Source: Lonicera japonica (lineage: Eukaryota; Streptophyta; Magnoliopsida; Dipsacales; Caprifoliaceae). Taken from it: a stretch of 64,000 nucleotides of DNA. Numbering within the stretch: position 1 is the first letter of the stretch; each line of letters starts with the position of its first letter. The stretch spans positions 18,557,901-18,621,900 of the forward strand of contig CM038469.1 in assembly GCA_021464415.1 (NCBI GenBank), given 5' to 3'. The translations under genes and the position numbers were made by a program. Positions 1 through 12,056 of the stretch are shown piece after piece. Under the pieces are notes generated by a model, which was given only the letters and a program-made list of their open reading frames with translations, did not search any database and had not been told where the DNA came from.

Positions 1-10
1 TTTTTCTCAG

Positions 11-790
11 ATGGTTTTAGTTACTGGAGATGCGATTCTTGTAGACCCCTTGATTATCCGAGTCGTAGCTAAGGCTAGACGTGGTCATTTAGTGACTCCC
101 ATTTTGTTAGTGGAGACACTAAATGGCTTGGATGCACTAGTTCAGTGTCAGGTTGAGTATTTTCGAAGCAGCCCTTATCTATTATACATGTGGGTGACTG
201 AGAGGTTTTAATTTCTGAAGCCTCATCTTTCGTGGGATTCTCGGGATTTCTTTCTTCGTCACAACTATGCTATGGTTCATCGGCTGACATCTTTTGATTG
301 GGTCGTCCGCTTTTTTGAGTCTATCTCTTCGATTCATTGGGACATTCCCTGGTGGCTTCTGAGGACGATGATCATAAGTATAGGCGGGCAGAACTATGTA
401 CGGATTCGTGGATTGAGGGAGACGTTTTTCTATATACCCGAGCAGTTAACGAAACAGTTTTGTATCCCCTTGAGTGTGCCCCTTCCATTAAAAGACTTTT
501 CTTCAGTTGTTCTTCCTATCACCCCGAGGTTGGAAACGACTTTACGAGGTTTGTGGTCTACTAGTTATACCCGACGGTTTCATGGAGCAGAGTTTGGTAT
601 TGTGTAGGTGACTCGGTCTGATGTTGTTTTGAATATTTGGCGACGTGTTCGTCAGACAGTTGAGCACGCTCTTATGCTGATGAGATGGTTTCGGTTTGCG
701 GATACTCGAGTGATGGATTAGACAGTTTTGGCATCGTACCATACTCTAGAGCGAGAGAGGATTCTGTATGCCATGACTGATTAATGGTTG
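11..790 (+). pseudogene. DUF7745 / plant-mobile-domain-like ORF, broken
   Basis: One frame runs through positions 11-211, a stop at 209-211, and 272-607. Its pattern matches the DUF7745 proteins common in plant transposons: an LLVETLNGLD segment, then FRSSPYLLYMW, a W-x-x-W turn around DIPWW, then a GLRETFFYIPEQLTKQF segment where family members carry a GLxGxxxYxPxxxxRQFG-like block. After the stop at 605-607 the frame continues with VRQTVEHALMLMRWF and further stops, so it is not a working gene. It lies antisense to the gag that follows. Some Tat-clade elements carry antisense extra ORFs of this type, which is my reading here. The first part lies outside the window. Confidence 0.55.
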
Positions 791-1204
791 TTTGAGATGG
801 TTGGTTACGTGATAGTTAGGATTTTTGTATAACTTCGTTTTGAAAGCATTTCTGGGATGGGTGGTAGGTATGTTTGATTTTTTGTAGGAAAATTTGTAGG
901 AAGTAGGTAGGAAATGATGTAATGAAAATTTTGGTTATATGATGAAAACCACTTTCTTTTCTTTGTGGTTTTTGGTTGATGATGAAATTTATTTTTGAAT
1001 AATAGACCGAGCCTGAATGTCTTATTCAGGTTGCCTACGTTTCCCCAAATAGTACATTACTGATCTTTTCCCTTTTTCCTTTTCTCGTGGAGCTCAGGTC
1101 TCCGTTGTTCATGATTACAAGTGACAAATCTTCAATAACTATTTTCAAATTCTCAATCACTGATTACAAATCTTCAATCTCTAGTTACCAATCTTTAATT
1201 CCCG

Positions 1205-1933
1205 ATGGTTTAGATGAGATGGGTCTGGTATATTTCCTACTTCAATAAGGTCCTGAATAGTATGCCAAAGAGCCATGCAATCGTCTGTTGTGTGGCCTAC
1301 ATTCTAGTGTTATTCACATCTTTCATTGAGATTCCAATTAGAGGGGACTAGATTTGGTATAGGTTGCGGGTTTAGTGGATAGATTACCCTTACATCCTTC
1401 AGCTATTTGTATACCTTGCTTAACGGACTTAGTAGTTGTGAGAAGTTTTTTTTCCTGAATCTGACTCGGTTAAATCCCCTGTTGTTGGTGCATTTATATC
1501 TCGAAATATGTTCCGTGGCACGAGAACTGATAGGAATGAACAAATGACTTTTCGAGTCATGTGGAATTTGAAGCGAGGATAAATTGATCATGGATGAACC
1601 TGATGTATGTGGGTGCTCGGTTAAAGAGGAGATTTCGAATGGGTTAGTGAAATTTTCTGGTGTTGACTTCGGATTGTTATTGGCTTCTTGGGAAATATAT
1701 TCTGGATTCGATGAATAGGTTAAGATAGATTCAAAGTCATCCATTTGTTCTTGGCTTGATGGTGTAGGTAAGGTAGGTTTGATGCGTGGGTATGGGTCTG
1801 GTTGATCATTGTCTGAGTTATACCCTAGTTCTTCCAACCGATTCTTTAGCTTAAAGACCACCTTTTTTAAGCAAAAGATTTCCTCATGCAGTTTTATTGT
1901 CTCTTTAGCAAAATAATCCCTCTGAATTTCCAT
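1205..1933 (-). pseudogene. gag, middle part: coiled coil then zinc-knuckle-like motif
   Basis: A 176-codon frame (1933 to 1403) opens with a heptad-like coiled coil (KETIKLHEEIFCLKKVVFKL, about residues 10-35), followed by a Pro/Ser/Asn-rich linker. After the stop the minus strand continues at about 1340-1210 with a C-x2-x-H-x4-GHTTDDC-like sequence and a following IQDLI, the form found in gypsy gag polyproteins of plants. The upstream gag piece ends at 1981, so the polyprotein is broken here. No function beyond capsid-type structural protein is implied. Confidence 0.55.
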
Positions 1934-1980
1934 AGCACCTTTTCCTTTCTCAGTTGCTCAATAACCTGGTCTTGATTCTT

Positions 1981-2343
1981 TCATTCCGATTTCAGTAAAG
2001 GTCTTTCGAGTTCTTCTTTGATAATCCTTTTTAGTGGTTCAGCCATGCGTCCTTTGACTAACTCGATTAATATGGCACGAGTGTTTTGATTATCAGTCAG
2101 GAGTAGGGCCATGCTCTGGTTTAGATTCATCAGCATTCGGTTTAAGTCCTCAAGACTGGGTACCAGGACATTCCCACTTGCACTCGTGCCGGCTAAATTC
2201 AGACCCGTATTCTGATGCGGTGGTAAACCCCCCATAGCATTATTCTGTGGCATACCTTGGTTTGGGTAAAAAGAATCGGGCGGCAGATCCAATGCATGGT
2301 TCAACTGATTGTTCGTATTTCGATTCGATGTATTTTGATCCAT
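1981..2343 (-). pseudogene. gag, N-terminal part
   Basis: The open frame extends up to 2544, but I place the start at the ATG at 2343. It lies about 1.12 kb from the primer-binding site, close to the distance from primer site to gag ATG in the related plus-strand element (27670 to 28817). The product is 120 residues, rich in Asn, Gln and Pro, with a helical stretch LEDLNRMLMNLNQSMALLL. This lines up with FEHLYHLIQDLTQSVAIMK in the related copy. It stops at 1981, before the zinc-knuckle part, so it is truncated. Confidence 0.55.
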
Positions 2344-3460
2344 GGAGTCGAAAGAATCTGGTCTAACTAGTCGTCCAGTACTGCCTCTTCCAGCCCACGC
2401 CGAGGCCAGATTGAATCGGTATCTAAAGCGGGAAAGAAGGACAAATTCATTCCCGTATATTTCCCCGAAAAATAAAAATAATATATCGTTTAGAAATCGT
2501 CGGACCTTATCCAAAAATACATCGATCAGGACGACACTTAACACACAAAAAGTTTTCTTTATGGTGAGATAAAAAAACAGACCAACAGTGACAACTTGAG
2601 AGCCCCATATATAGGTAGGGTAGGAACAGAATTCATTGGGTTCCCTTACCGTCTGTAGTTTGAAAAATCATTTTGAAGAGAATTTTTAGAAAAATCATTT
2701 GAAAATACGGGAAGTTCTCTCCTCATGAGTTGCTTTATTCATGGAATCAGTGATAGGAAAATTAAGAAGATTTTTAGTCTCCGTGAATTTTTACGACAGA
2801 GGTTGGATAGCCTCCGGCCGTACCTGTCGAAACCATGACGGTATAATTGACAGGGCTTTTGCTCACTAGATTCTCACGACTGTCGGTCGTTAAAATAATG
2901 CAGAAAATCTTTGTGTTCTAAGCTGAATCTCCTATATACAAGCGTGGTTGAGTAGGGAAAGGTTTAAGGCTCCCTCCTATTTGGAAGGTCTTACGATATA
3001 CCTCAAGGGCGCAGGTACCTGTAAGGACCTTTTGATATACGTCATGGGCACGTGAGTGTTCTCGTCACTCCATATACCTCGGTAAGTACTTGGCAAAGGA
3101 GAGTGGTCCTAGGTGCTTTTGGCTAGTACAGACCCGCAAGTACGCAGCCTAATCACGACTCTGGTCCCGAGGTTGATATGGTAAATTCACACTCGCGAAA
3201 ATGCATAATAAGACGTGAGTGCGTGCGAAATAACAATCTAGCGGTTCATTATTGATCAATGCTTTAGGATTTGTTATAATACTTTACATAATTTTAATTT
3301 TGAAAAAGATTTTCCCCAAATAATTAGTAAATAAAGGTATTAGGGTATCCACCTAGATCGCTTCTATGTTATCCTATGACTAAGGCTTGCAAGACCTATA
3401 TCTAATAAATAACAGGAATTAAATATATGATCCATTATATAAAAGTTTAGTTCTTAGAAA
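2344..3460 (-). other. Retrotransposon leader, no coding
   Basis: Untranslated stretch between primer site and gag. The segment at about 2940-3205 is clearly similar, in reverse complement, to about 27945-28225 of the plus-strand family member (for example GAGTGTGAATTTACC and ACCAGAGTCGTGA occur in both). No open frame of note. Confidence 0.6.
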
Positions 3461-3479
3461 TTCCCAAGCAGAGTCGCCA
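3461..3479 (-). other. Primer-binding site of the minus-strand element
   Basis: On the minus strand TGGCGACTCTGCTTGGGAA follows the LTR end (TTGTCACA) after one spacer base. The sister element has TGGTGACTCTGCTGGGGA in the same place. This type of site is used by plant gypsy elements; I have not assigned the tRNA. Confidence 0.65.
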
Positions 3480-3480
3480 C

Positions 3481-3750
3481 TGTGACAATCCAGATCTCTG
3501 ACCCGTTCTTCTCGGTTTCTTTGTTTTTCTCGTTTTGAAAGAAAACGTGTTTTATAGAGTCGCCAGTTTGTTTTACGAGAAAATAAACAAAAGATTGTAC
3601 AAAAGATAATTTGAAAACAAACTATCATTCATCTGTTTGAAACCAGAGATTTATTTGATAACTTGTTTTGCTAGGGTTCGGGAACTACGTTATGAATTGG
3701 GAAAGTGTTAGGAACCCAATTCGCCCTTTCGGTCTCTTAATGGATCATGT
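3481..3750 (-). repeat. 5' LTR of the minus-strand element, part 1 (3' end of the LTR)
   Basis: Starts TGTGACAATCC on the plus strand (LTR end TTGTCACA on the minus). It contains an AACAAACTGGCGACTC block and a GGTCTC...GAATTGGG block that have counterparts near the end of the LTRs at 24792 and 34152. The LTR resumes at 10569 after a nested insertion. Confidence 0.6.
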
Positions 3751-4346
3751 TGTAACGTCTCGTATTTCGTTTCCAAGCCAATTTTCCTCTTCAGCCTAGT
3801 TAAGGCTTTATTACCGTTAGATCGTGAAAATTGGATTCTGAGCATCTCGTATTTGATCCAACACCTCTCGCATGTCATATTAGGTATATTAACTTTGTAA
3901 GATCAACCGTTTCATTATTCGGGTGGCCCGAATTGAAAACGGGAAATGAATCGCGTATTTTGAACTTTTCGAAAAAGTTAATTTTTAGCCAACTTTGAGA
4001 GCTCATAACTTTTTCGTTTGAGGTCCAAATGACTCTCTGTTTACGGCCATGTCTTCATCTCAATACCCTCTACAACTTTCATGTTTTATCCAAAAGCCAA
4101 ATCACACTCCTCGGTGGTCAAATCAGCTTGCAAAGTAAGCAAATTGTTGAAATCTGGTTGTTCGGAACACTTCGGCAGAGCGCTGTCTTAGGTGGATTTG
4201 TGGGAATGGTCCATCCAGAATTTGAGGAACCTTCCTCTTAGGAAGTTGTAAACCTTTGAATTACCTTTTCGTAGACATAAAGATCACCTCAATCGGAGTT
4301 CCGAGCAAGAAGGCATGGCCAAAATGCTAACAATGCACCAGATTCA

Positions 4347-4385
4347 CCCATCAGTCGACTGATGGGGATTGATCAGTCGACTGAT
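4347..4385. repeat. Two AGTCGACT-core palindromes in the LTR
   Basis: CCCATCAGTCGACTGATGGG (4347-4366) is a perfect 20-bp palindrome; ATCAGTCGACTGAT (4372-4385) is a second perfect one. A TATA-like AATTATAAATCC lies just downstream, near 4400. Confidence 0.9.
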
Positions 4386-5620
4386 GGGGTCCTGAACACA
4401 ATTATAAATCCAAAACAGAGCACATTTCGTCCCCAACTTATACACCGTCCTTGAGAGGTTTGAGAGGGTGATTGGGGGGCTATTTTGGGAGATTTAGAGA
4501 GGGTTTGTTCACCCATACATATGATTCATCATTTGAATCATCATCATCTTCCTCTTCAATTCATTTCCTTCACTAATGAGGGTTTGAGCTCTATTTGGGG
4601 GATTTTCATAACAACGCATCTCCGGCTCGATTTCTCCTTGATTCTTCAAGGGATTGACCTTCCTAAGGTGGGAACAATAATATTACAACGTGTTTTATTC
4701 ACTTCGAATCAAAGCTAATGCAATGATTTTGTATATAATTTCTATAAATGCATGTTCATGGGGTTTTGGGATAAATTCTTCTTAATATTTGGTTTGATTT
4801 GGAGTTGATACGAGTACAAACTATGGATTTTACATAAGCCCCAATTTCTACGTTGTTTTTGGGAAGATTGGTTCAAAATCCTTACTTATGAATACTTTTG
4901 TAAACATAAGCTATAATACGCTTACCTAAAATGCTATACTCGGTTTTGAAAACATATTTTGCATATAATTACTTGTGATTGGGGTGTTATTGTTGTACTT
5001 TAATTAAAAATCCTTTATCTATAAAAATTGCTACCTACTTGCCAGTCCGTAACTATGTTGGGCAGATTTATAAGTTTGTTTTATATAAATCAAGAGCCAA
5101 GATCATAGGGGAAAGTTTATATGGAACCTAAATCTTCATAATTTATGTATTATACTTGGCTTGTAGCCTACATGATGAAACATACGAAACTCCCCAAAAT
5201 AAAAATATTCTTAACTGAAACCATAGTTAACGGACTTGGCAAAGGAAGTTAAAATACAACAACACCACCACCACTTGAGTAATGTAAGGTACATATACAC
5301 TTAAATGAAGATATACAAGTTATATACATATACATATGAATCAAGCACATAAATTGTGGAATACATATATACATTCTTATGCTTTGTATATGTTTGACAA
5401 GATTCTTATGTATAGATGTAAAAAAGATATTCTTGAGATATATGTACTATATATATATGGTTTGTATATGTGGAGATATTTATATACATATATGTGTGTG
5501 TACATGTATGTGTACTATGTATAAGTATATTCTTTGGGAGGATACGTTTGATTGATTTCCTAGTTTTGTAAAGCACTAGTGGTCTATGGGGTTGACCTAG
5601 CCCTGGCGGCTACATAGCCT

Positions 5621-5727
5621 GGTCCGTGTAGAGGGACCCCTCTTTTAAAGCGGCATACTCTATGGTCCGTAGGGGGACCCCACGAGACGGCATACCCTAC
5701 ACCATCTAGGTGGTCCACAGGGGGACC
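5621..5727. repeat. Three GGTCC...GGACC short hairpins in the LTR
   Basis: GGTCC and GGACC face each other across 6-7 bases at 5621-5637, 5664-5679 and 5712-5727, in a GC-rich island of the otherwise AT-rich LTR. The second LTR copy keeps the set at about 9720-9827, the middle unit there being mutated to GGATCC. Confidence 0.6.
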
Positions 5728-6747
5728 CAGCCTTGGGGGCTATATACCCTAGCCTTGGGGGCTTAGATCCGGGTCACAGTGCACTGTTGAGTAAACCCTA
5801 AATGTTAGATGATTGGATACGAGATGAGCAGTTGGAATAACATTAGTACCTACGTCTGTTTTATGACTATTCTCTCTTGTGATCTTTCTTAATATGATAT
5901 ACTTCTTTGTTTCGATTTATCGTATTTTAGAGATGTATATACCTTGTTATTACGATTATGAATATCTTGGCAGTACTTTTGAATATATGTTTTCTATTGT
6001 TTTCAAGGATGGGAGAGCACTTGGTACGCATTGCATAAAAAATGGTTTTCATTGCATAAAGAGATATATATATATAGATATAGATATTTATAACAATTTA
6101 TAGGAATAACACACATATATATAGATATATATATATATATATACGCATGATCATAACAAAAAAATTTTTTTCATTATGATGCATCGCATGTATGGTTTTA
6201 GAAATTATTTTGTATACCAAAACTTTATAGTTTTCACTAAGCCAGTGTTTGGCTCACTCCCATTTTCCAACAGTTTTGCAGATACTCTCTCAGGGTGGGA
6301 CGAGCACGCGATAAAAAACCTCTGATGACCGTATAAGTTATGGTTGTCCGTGGACGACTTACATCTCATGAGCCATATATATATTAATATAAGTTGTACA
6401 ATTTGTATCATTGTTGTATTCAATTTTATATATAAGTGATGTACAAGTAATTTTATAAACTATTGGAACCTCGTTGGAGGAATTGTTGTTTATTGAACTG
6501 CTTGATGATTTATGAATTCAAAAGTGTGGAGTTCTGTTTTTATTTAAACTTTCTTTATAATTTACAAGTTGGTTTTATTGAAAATATAGACTCCACATGC
6601 CAAAAATTTTTGAAAAATGCGGCCTTATTTGTAATTTTCTATTATATTAGTTTTAAGTTATGCATTCCAACCTGCCGTCGCGCACAGTACTGTGATTAAC
6701 TGGCTCTCGGAGGTCTAAACCTCATAACAGGATTCGGGGGCGTCACA

Positions 6748-9562
6748 AGTTGGTATCAAAGGTATAGGTTCGATTATCTTCGCAGGGTTTATGGGTAGAT
6801 CCAAGTTTGAAAAGATAAATAGTGATACGTTTCTTTTCTTTAACATGTTATCGTGCGAAAAGGATTTCCTACTGTTAGGAACTTGGAAGATGGGAGTGTT
6901 ATGAAACGAGATGTTAATTCTCCTTGGCTATATTCGTTCATAAAAATCTTTACCTTGAGATTAATTTTGGCCTCTTTTGCTAAATATCCTAATTCTTGGC
7001 TTTTGTTATCTTTGTTTCACATACACGTTTTGGCACTCGGGATTAGTTCTATCGCTAAGTGAGCAGTAGGCGATTGTTTAATTATATTATAGTTATCCGC
7101 CAGCCAACGGATGACTATCTTATAAGTCACTAGTCCATTGTTGTTGACGAGGGATGGAACATGGCATACTCATGAAAGAGTGGTTATTAAGATCCCATTC
7201 TTGTGTTTACTCCACTGCTTTCTTCTTGGTTCTCTTAGGGGTGAACCTAGTTTATGACTATTCTTTTTATTTTGGTGATTATGATCATGCCTAAGCACGT
7301 AGGTCCGTAGTTACGAGGGGTATATGAATATTAGTTCTTACTTGATCACCTGGTATTGGTTGGACTCTTATGCCTTTGGGAACCTCCTTGTGTGGGAGTA
7401 TGCTCACGTCAAACGCGCTCTCCTATCCTTAGAATGTAGTATAATTTCCTTGATGGCCAGAGTGGAAGTTACGAGAATGACCAAGTCTGGTTGTGTATTT
7501 GTTTTCGAGTCCAGGTCTAGATATGAAAGTTATAAGGATCGCCAAAGAAATTCGAACATTCAGTGAGTATTAATAGTTGTTGTATTCTCTGAAGACGAGA
7601 TAAGGACTCATATTAAAACTTGCCGAGCAGCATTGAACCTACTTAGTGACTCATACATCTAATGTAATTATGTTATTCCTTGACCTCTGAAGTGATGGAA
7701 GAGAACCTTTATTGGGGTCCATTAGATATGTCATTCTTTAGCAATTGTGAGTTCATTTATTTCATTACAATAAGGAATTTGTTACCATACCTTTAAAGGA
7801 GACCCCCATCCCTCTAATTAGGGAGGTTCATCAGAGTAATGCAGCAGAAGTGTTCGTTATATGTCTGAGCTATGGTGGCTAGTAATGATGACTGTCTAGT
7901 TAATGGCTCAATAAACTTGGTCTTAGAACCTCTCTTGTGTTCGATTAATGTGGCATATGCAAGCCCATGAATGAGTCTTTAATTGATCCTCATGATTTGT
8001 GGTTTTAAAAACCTGACCTTATTAAAGAATTCTCTTAATCCTTATGCATAGACACCTATTCGGGGTGGTATGAGAAAATAGAATGATGGAAGCCCCTCGG
8101 ATTAGAGTCATGTGTCTGCACACAACCCTTGAACATAAAGTATTCCTATGTTTCGATCATAGAGAACGACGTACAGAATTATATGGAATCTTTCAACTTC
8201 CTTCGAGTATTAGTGTGAAGATCGCATCTATATCCGATGTTTTAGACTTATGTTTGACGTAGTTGGTAAACAAAACTTTAGGGGGAAGTTAAGGTGTTTT
8301 ACCATGTCTGAGAATCGATGGAAGCAAGATACTTAGAACCTTACCATTAACTTTTACCAGAGGAGTTATAGAACTTCCAACAGGCAGTCGCCTAAGATGA
8401 GATGTAATCATCTTGATGGCTTATAAGAACAATTTTGATTTCTCCCTAGAAGAGATCAGCCCTGAGCTCGGGCATACAGAGTGACATACCTTTAAGCTAA
8501 GTATTTGAGATCAGGATTATATAGAGGATAGCGTAACATGAAATTGTGTTATACATGCATATAACTCCCCAACACTATATAAGTATTCAACGCGAGAAAA
8601 GCTCTTAGCTATCATCCGCCTAAGTTCCACCAGCTTGTGAGCCTTACGCGTACCCCAATCTTTTTCTTACCATCTTTGAGGCGATGAGTGAAGAAGTGTT
8701 TTACTGAGTATATAATTTTACTACAATGAGAATAAGTAGAATTTTTCTCAAGTGATGCCACACTAATTGAGATAAGATTTAATGGATTTCATTCAAGGAG
8801 AAATTCCATTATTTGTGTTGATAACTAGTTAGTGCTTGTGTACTACGGTTTTTTCCCATTCGAATGGACCGAATTCGATTCAAGTTATGATTACACAATG
8901 ATTACTTAGTCAGATTGGTGACCCTTGTAGAACTATGATGTCTTCTTTTAGTCTCGGATGAGTATCTAATGTAAATCACACAAGTTAATCTCACTCGGCC
9001 AGTAGAGCTTAGTGAATCCTGTAATTGTTGTAATTTCTTTGTTCCCTCATATATATCTCCACCATTTGAATCCTTGATATATTAATGCTCCGTGGTATGG
9101 CTAGACCATAATTTAAGTTGCGAGTTTAGTATACAAGGCCAAATTTCCGCAATTGAGTTATGATAGCATGGTTTAGTGTCCTTAAGCTCAAGTAGAGCTA
9201 GCTACTTATCTGTATTGGAGTGTGACAAGCACGTCGTAACCAGTTCCTTGAAAGAGATTACTTTTGAATAGTATTCATACTTGATCAAATTATGTTTTGA
9301 ATCAGTGACTTGTTTTATGATTTCGAGGAGTAAGTAACGCATTGTGTGGAGTACGACACCATGAAACTTTTTTGTATTCAGCTTTGAACGCCATCAAAGG
9401 GTTAACCAGATGTCGTATATTCGTAACACTGTTACTCGACATCCCTTGGCATCTTAGGAGTGGAGAAAAATGTTTAGAGTTATTTTCCTTATTCCCTCGT
9501 TTATATTGAATGTTGACGGAAGACCTTATGTGCCTTAGGTCGTATGAGCATTCCTAAAGACA
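6748..9562 (+). other. Degenerate internal region of the nested gypsy element
   Basis: The primer site TGGTATCAAAGG lies at 6751. The remaining 2.8 kb has no frame above about 80 codons and no domain I can recognise. A short TREKLLAII match near 8590 is the only hint of a gypsy RNase H and is too weak to call. The element is far too short for a full gag-pol, so this is a decayed or deleted interior. Confidence 0.5.
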
Positions 9563-10568
9563 GTATATGTGGAGATATTTATATACATATATGTGTGTGT
9601 ACATGTATGTGTACTATGTATAAGTATATTCTTTGGGAGGATACGTTTGATTGATTTCCTAGTTTTGTAAGGCACTAGTGGTCTATAGGGTTGACTTAGC
9701 CCTGGCGGCTACATACCCTGGTCCGTGTAGAGGGACCCCACTTTCAGAGCGGCATACTCTATGGTCCGTAGGGGGATCCCGCGAGGCGGCATACCCTACA
9801 CCATCTAGGTGGTCCACAGGGGGACCCAGACTTGGGGGCTGCATACCCTAGCCTTGGGGGCTTAGATCCGGGTCGTAATGCACTATTGAGTAAACCCTAG
9901 ATGTTAGATGATTGGATACGAGATGAGCAGTTGGAATAAGATTAGTGCATACGTCTGTTTTACGACTATTCTATCTTATGATCTTTCTTAATATGATATA
10001 CTTCCTTGTTTCGGTTTATCGTATTTTGGAGATGTATATACCTTGTTATTACGATTACGAATATCTTGGCAGTACTTTTGAATATATGTTTTCTCTTTTT
10101 TTCAAGGATGGGAGAACACTTGGTACGCATTGCATGAAAAATGGTTTTCATTGCATAAAGAGAGATATATATATATATAGATATCTATAATGATTTATAT
10201 ATATATAAATATAAGTTGTACAATTTGTATTATTGTTGTATTCAATTTTATATATCAGTGAGGTACAAGTCCTTTTTATAAACTATTGGGACCTCGTTGG
10301 AGGAATTGTTGTTTATTGAACTGCTTGATGATTTATGAATTCAAAAGTGTGGAGTTTTGTTTCTATTTAAACTTTTTTTATAATTTACAGGTTGGTTTTA
10401 TTGAAAATATAAACTCCACGTGCCAAAATTTTCTAAAAAATGCGGCCTTATTTTTAATTTTCTATTATATCAGTTTTAAGTTATGCATTACAACCTGCCG
10501 TCGCGCACAGCACCGTGATTAACTAGGTCCCGGAGGTCTAAACCTTATAACAAAATTTGGTGCGTCAC
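9563..10568 (+). repeat. Truncated 3' LTR of the nested gypsy element
   Basis: Near-identical to 5464-6747 of the 5' LTR apart from a gap of about 270 bp that removes the part matching roughly 6105-6375. It begins abruptly at GTATATGTGGAGATATT and ends ...GTGCGTCAC. The first 1.7 kb of the LTR is missing, so the copy cannot be an intact 3' LTR. Confidence 0.7.
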
Positions 10569-11662
10569 CATATATTCAATTCCTATTTTAGATATCTTGC
10601 AAGTAGTTTGAATTGTTTTCAGAATAGTCCTTTCCTGATAATGTTCAGTTTAAAATAGTATTTTGAAATCAGACTCGAGCTTTGCGAGCGCCTACGTATT
10701 CATTCGTAGAATGAAATCAGAGTCTCGTAGTTCCATTTGTTTGGAAACTGTTTTTGTATTTTTGTTTTGTTTTGAAAACGTGTCAAAATAGATTTTAGTT
10801 TTCTTGTAAAACTTAGAAAAGACTAATTTTGAAAAGAATGAATTTCTTTGCAAGTTATCTAATTTTCTGTATTAAAACTCTTATTTAAATGCGATATTGA
10901 AATTCGAGAGAGCTATAGAAAGATGTACCAGATGCACTTGAAAAAGAACGAGGACCGCTTGCTTGCTTCTTTCTTTCTTTAAAACTTTCTCTCTCTAGAA
11001 CTTTCCCTCTCTGAAACTTTCTCTCTCTAGAAATACTCTCTCTAAAACTTTCTCTCTTTTTAACTCTCTCTTAAAAAATTTCTCTCTAAAACTTTTTCTC
11101 TCTCTTAAGAATTTTCTCTCTCTAAAAATACTTTCTAGTAATCTCGACAAAGTTTCTCCTTTCTAAAAACTCTATTAAGTGTTGATGCCTCCAAATGAGA
11201 CCCCAATGGTCCTATTTATAGAGACATTTCTGCCAAAATGCTTCAAAAGAGGCCAGCCGCAGGGGGTGCGGCTGGGACCTGCAATTGGGGCCCAGCTGTA
11301 CGGCTGGTAGGTAACCGTGTAGTTGGGAGCTACGGCTGGGACCTACGGTTGGGGCCCAGCCGTACGGCTGGCAGGTAGCCGTGTAGTTGGGGGGCTGTGG
11401 CTGGCACTCCAAAAGTGCCCTGAAACACCTAAAAACTCAATTTTTTTTAATGGGGCACTGCCCCGCGACCTAACCGGGGTAGGCCGATCTCCGTCCTAGT
11501 AAACGAAGTGGCAACATTGGTCGCATCAGACTCCGGACGGATTTAAAGTCAGAGTCTTTCTTAATAGTCTTCTATATGCATGATGACTCAAGACCTAATG
11601 TGAAATGTTTGTTTTATAAAAGACCAGTGTTCACGCGAGAGTCATGGATTGGGGTGTTCACA
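10569..11662 (-). repeat. 5' LTR of the minus-strand element, part 2 (5' end of the LTR)
   Basis: Ends on the plus strand with GGTGTTCACA (LTR start TGTGAACACC on the minus, as in the LTR at 34152). It contains a CT-rich tract at about 10955-11165 made of TTTCTCTCTCTA-like units, and a GC-rich direct repeat at 11269-11400 with a unit of about 62 bp around GCTGGGACCT and GGGGCCCAGC. Confidence 0.6.
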
Positions 11663-11794
11663 CATGCTATATCATTTATATTATTATTTGATCAACGTGT
11701 TTTAGTTAGTCTAAAATGGGTTAGTGAATCCCTTGGGTTCTAATAACGTCATTAGTGCACTAATTGGGACCAAGGTGTTACATAAACTATACCA

Positions 11795-12056
11795 TTTACC
11801 ATAGTCAAGATAAACTACTAAAACTTGTGATATAATCTTACCAAATGATGTCCAATTCTATCAAAGATTGTGAACTAACAAACTCATATTCCACAATAAC
11901 TAATGATATGATGTTTGTGTGAAAGCTAAACTCTAAAAAACAAATCATCTACTATATGGAATAAAAGACACATATACACAATATTTAAATAAATAATATA
12001 ATGCAATAATTGCCCACAAATATTATTTTCAAAATAGCAAAATCAAATTTATAACA
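11795..12056 (-). repeat. LTR fragment, inverted relative of 61379-61655
   Basis: The reverse complement of this segment matches the first part of the LTR that begins at 61379: AGATAAACTACTAAAACTTG, CAAATCATCTACTATATG and ATAATATAATGCAA have direct counterparts. The match stops at 12056, exactly where the LTR terminus TGTTATAAA would lie. No primer site or coding follows, so this is a stranded fragment. Confidence 0.6.

Larger units (their letters stand above)
3751..6747 (+). repeat. 5' LTR of the nested gypsy element
   Basis: About 3.0 kb. It is homologous along its length to the solo LTR at 37300-39846: the blocks near 4025-4135 and 37550-37680, the GGATTGACC...CCTAAGGTGGGAACAAT block at 4648 and 38048, and the end segment with CCGTCG and GGAGGTC. 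Its 3' half is repeated at 9563-10568. It carries AGTCGACT dyads at 4347-4385, AT-rich runs near 6060-6145 and three GGTCC/GGACC hairpins at 5621-5727. Confidence 0.75.
3751..10568 (+). mobile_element. Ty3/gypsy LTR retrotransposon, probably Del/Tekay type, nested in the LTR
   Basis: The 5' LTR (3751-6747) starts TGTAACGTCTCG and ends GGGGGCGTCACA, followed by AGTTGGTATCAAAGG, a primer site close to initiator tRNA-Met. A shortened 3' LTR copy occupies 9563-10568. The flanks are CATGT on the left and CATAT on the right, a 5-bp target duplication with one mismatch. LTR ends of this form with this primer site are typical of the Tekay/Del chromoviruses; no chromodomain or pol can be read, so the lineage is inferred. 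Confidence 0.7.
1..11662 (-). mobile_element. Minus-strand Ty3/gypsy-type LTR retrotransposon, 5' part, runs off the window
   Basis: Read on the minus strand, the order is 5' LTR (11662 to 10569, then 3750 to 3481), primer-binding site, a leader of about 1.1 kb, gag, and finally a DUF7745-like frame in antisense. The LTR starts TGTGAACACC and ends TTGTCACA. The same LTR start, the same type of primer site and a similar leader recur in the plus-strand element at 24792-36180, so the two belong to one family. The LTR is interrupted by a separate gypsy element at 3751-10568. No reverse transcriptase or integrase remains between gag and the window edge, so this copy has lost pol. Long LTRs, a long leader and an antisense plant-mobile-domain-like ORF suggest the Tat clade; that placement is inference. 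Confidence 0.72.

Noticed and set aside
5879..6103. ORF pair at 5879-6103 and 9945-10190 with similar proteins
   Set aside because: Both lie in the two copies of one LTR; the likeness is due to the LTR duplication, and no domain is present.
6463..6699. ORF pair at 6463-6699 and 10286-10522
   Set aside because: Same reason: LTR sequence repeated, not a gene.
8580..8650. Possible gypsy RNase H remnant (TREKLLAII)
   Set aside because: Only about nine residues, with no neighbouring motif such as TDHxSL that I could read.
5790..9900. AAACCCTA words (telo-box-like) near 5795 and 9893
   Set aside because: Single copies inside LTRs, not next to a gene start.
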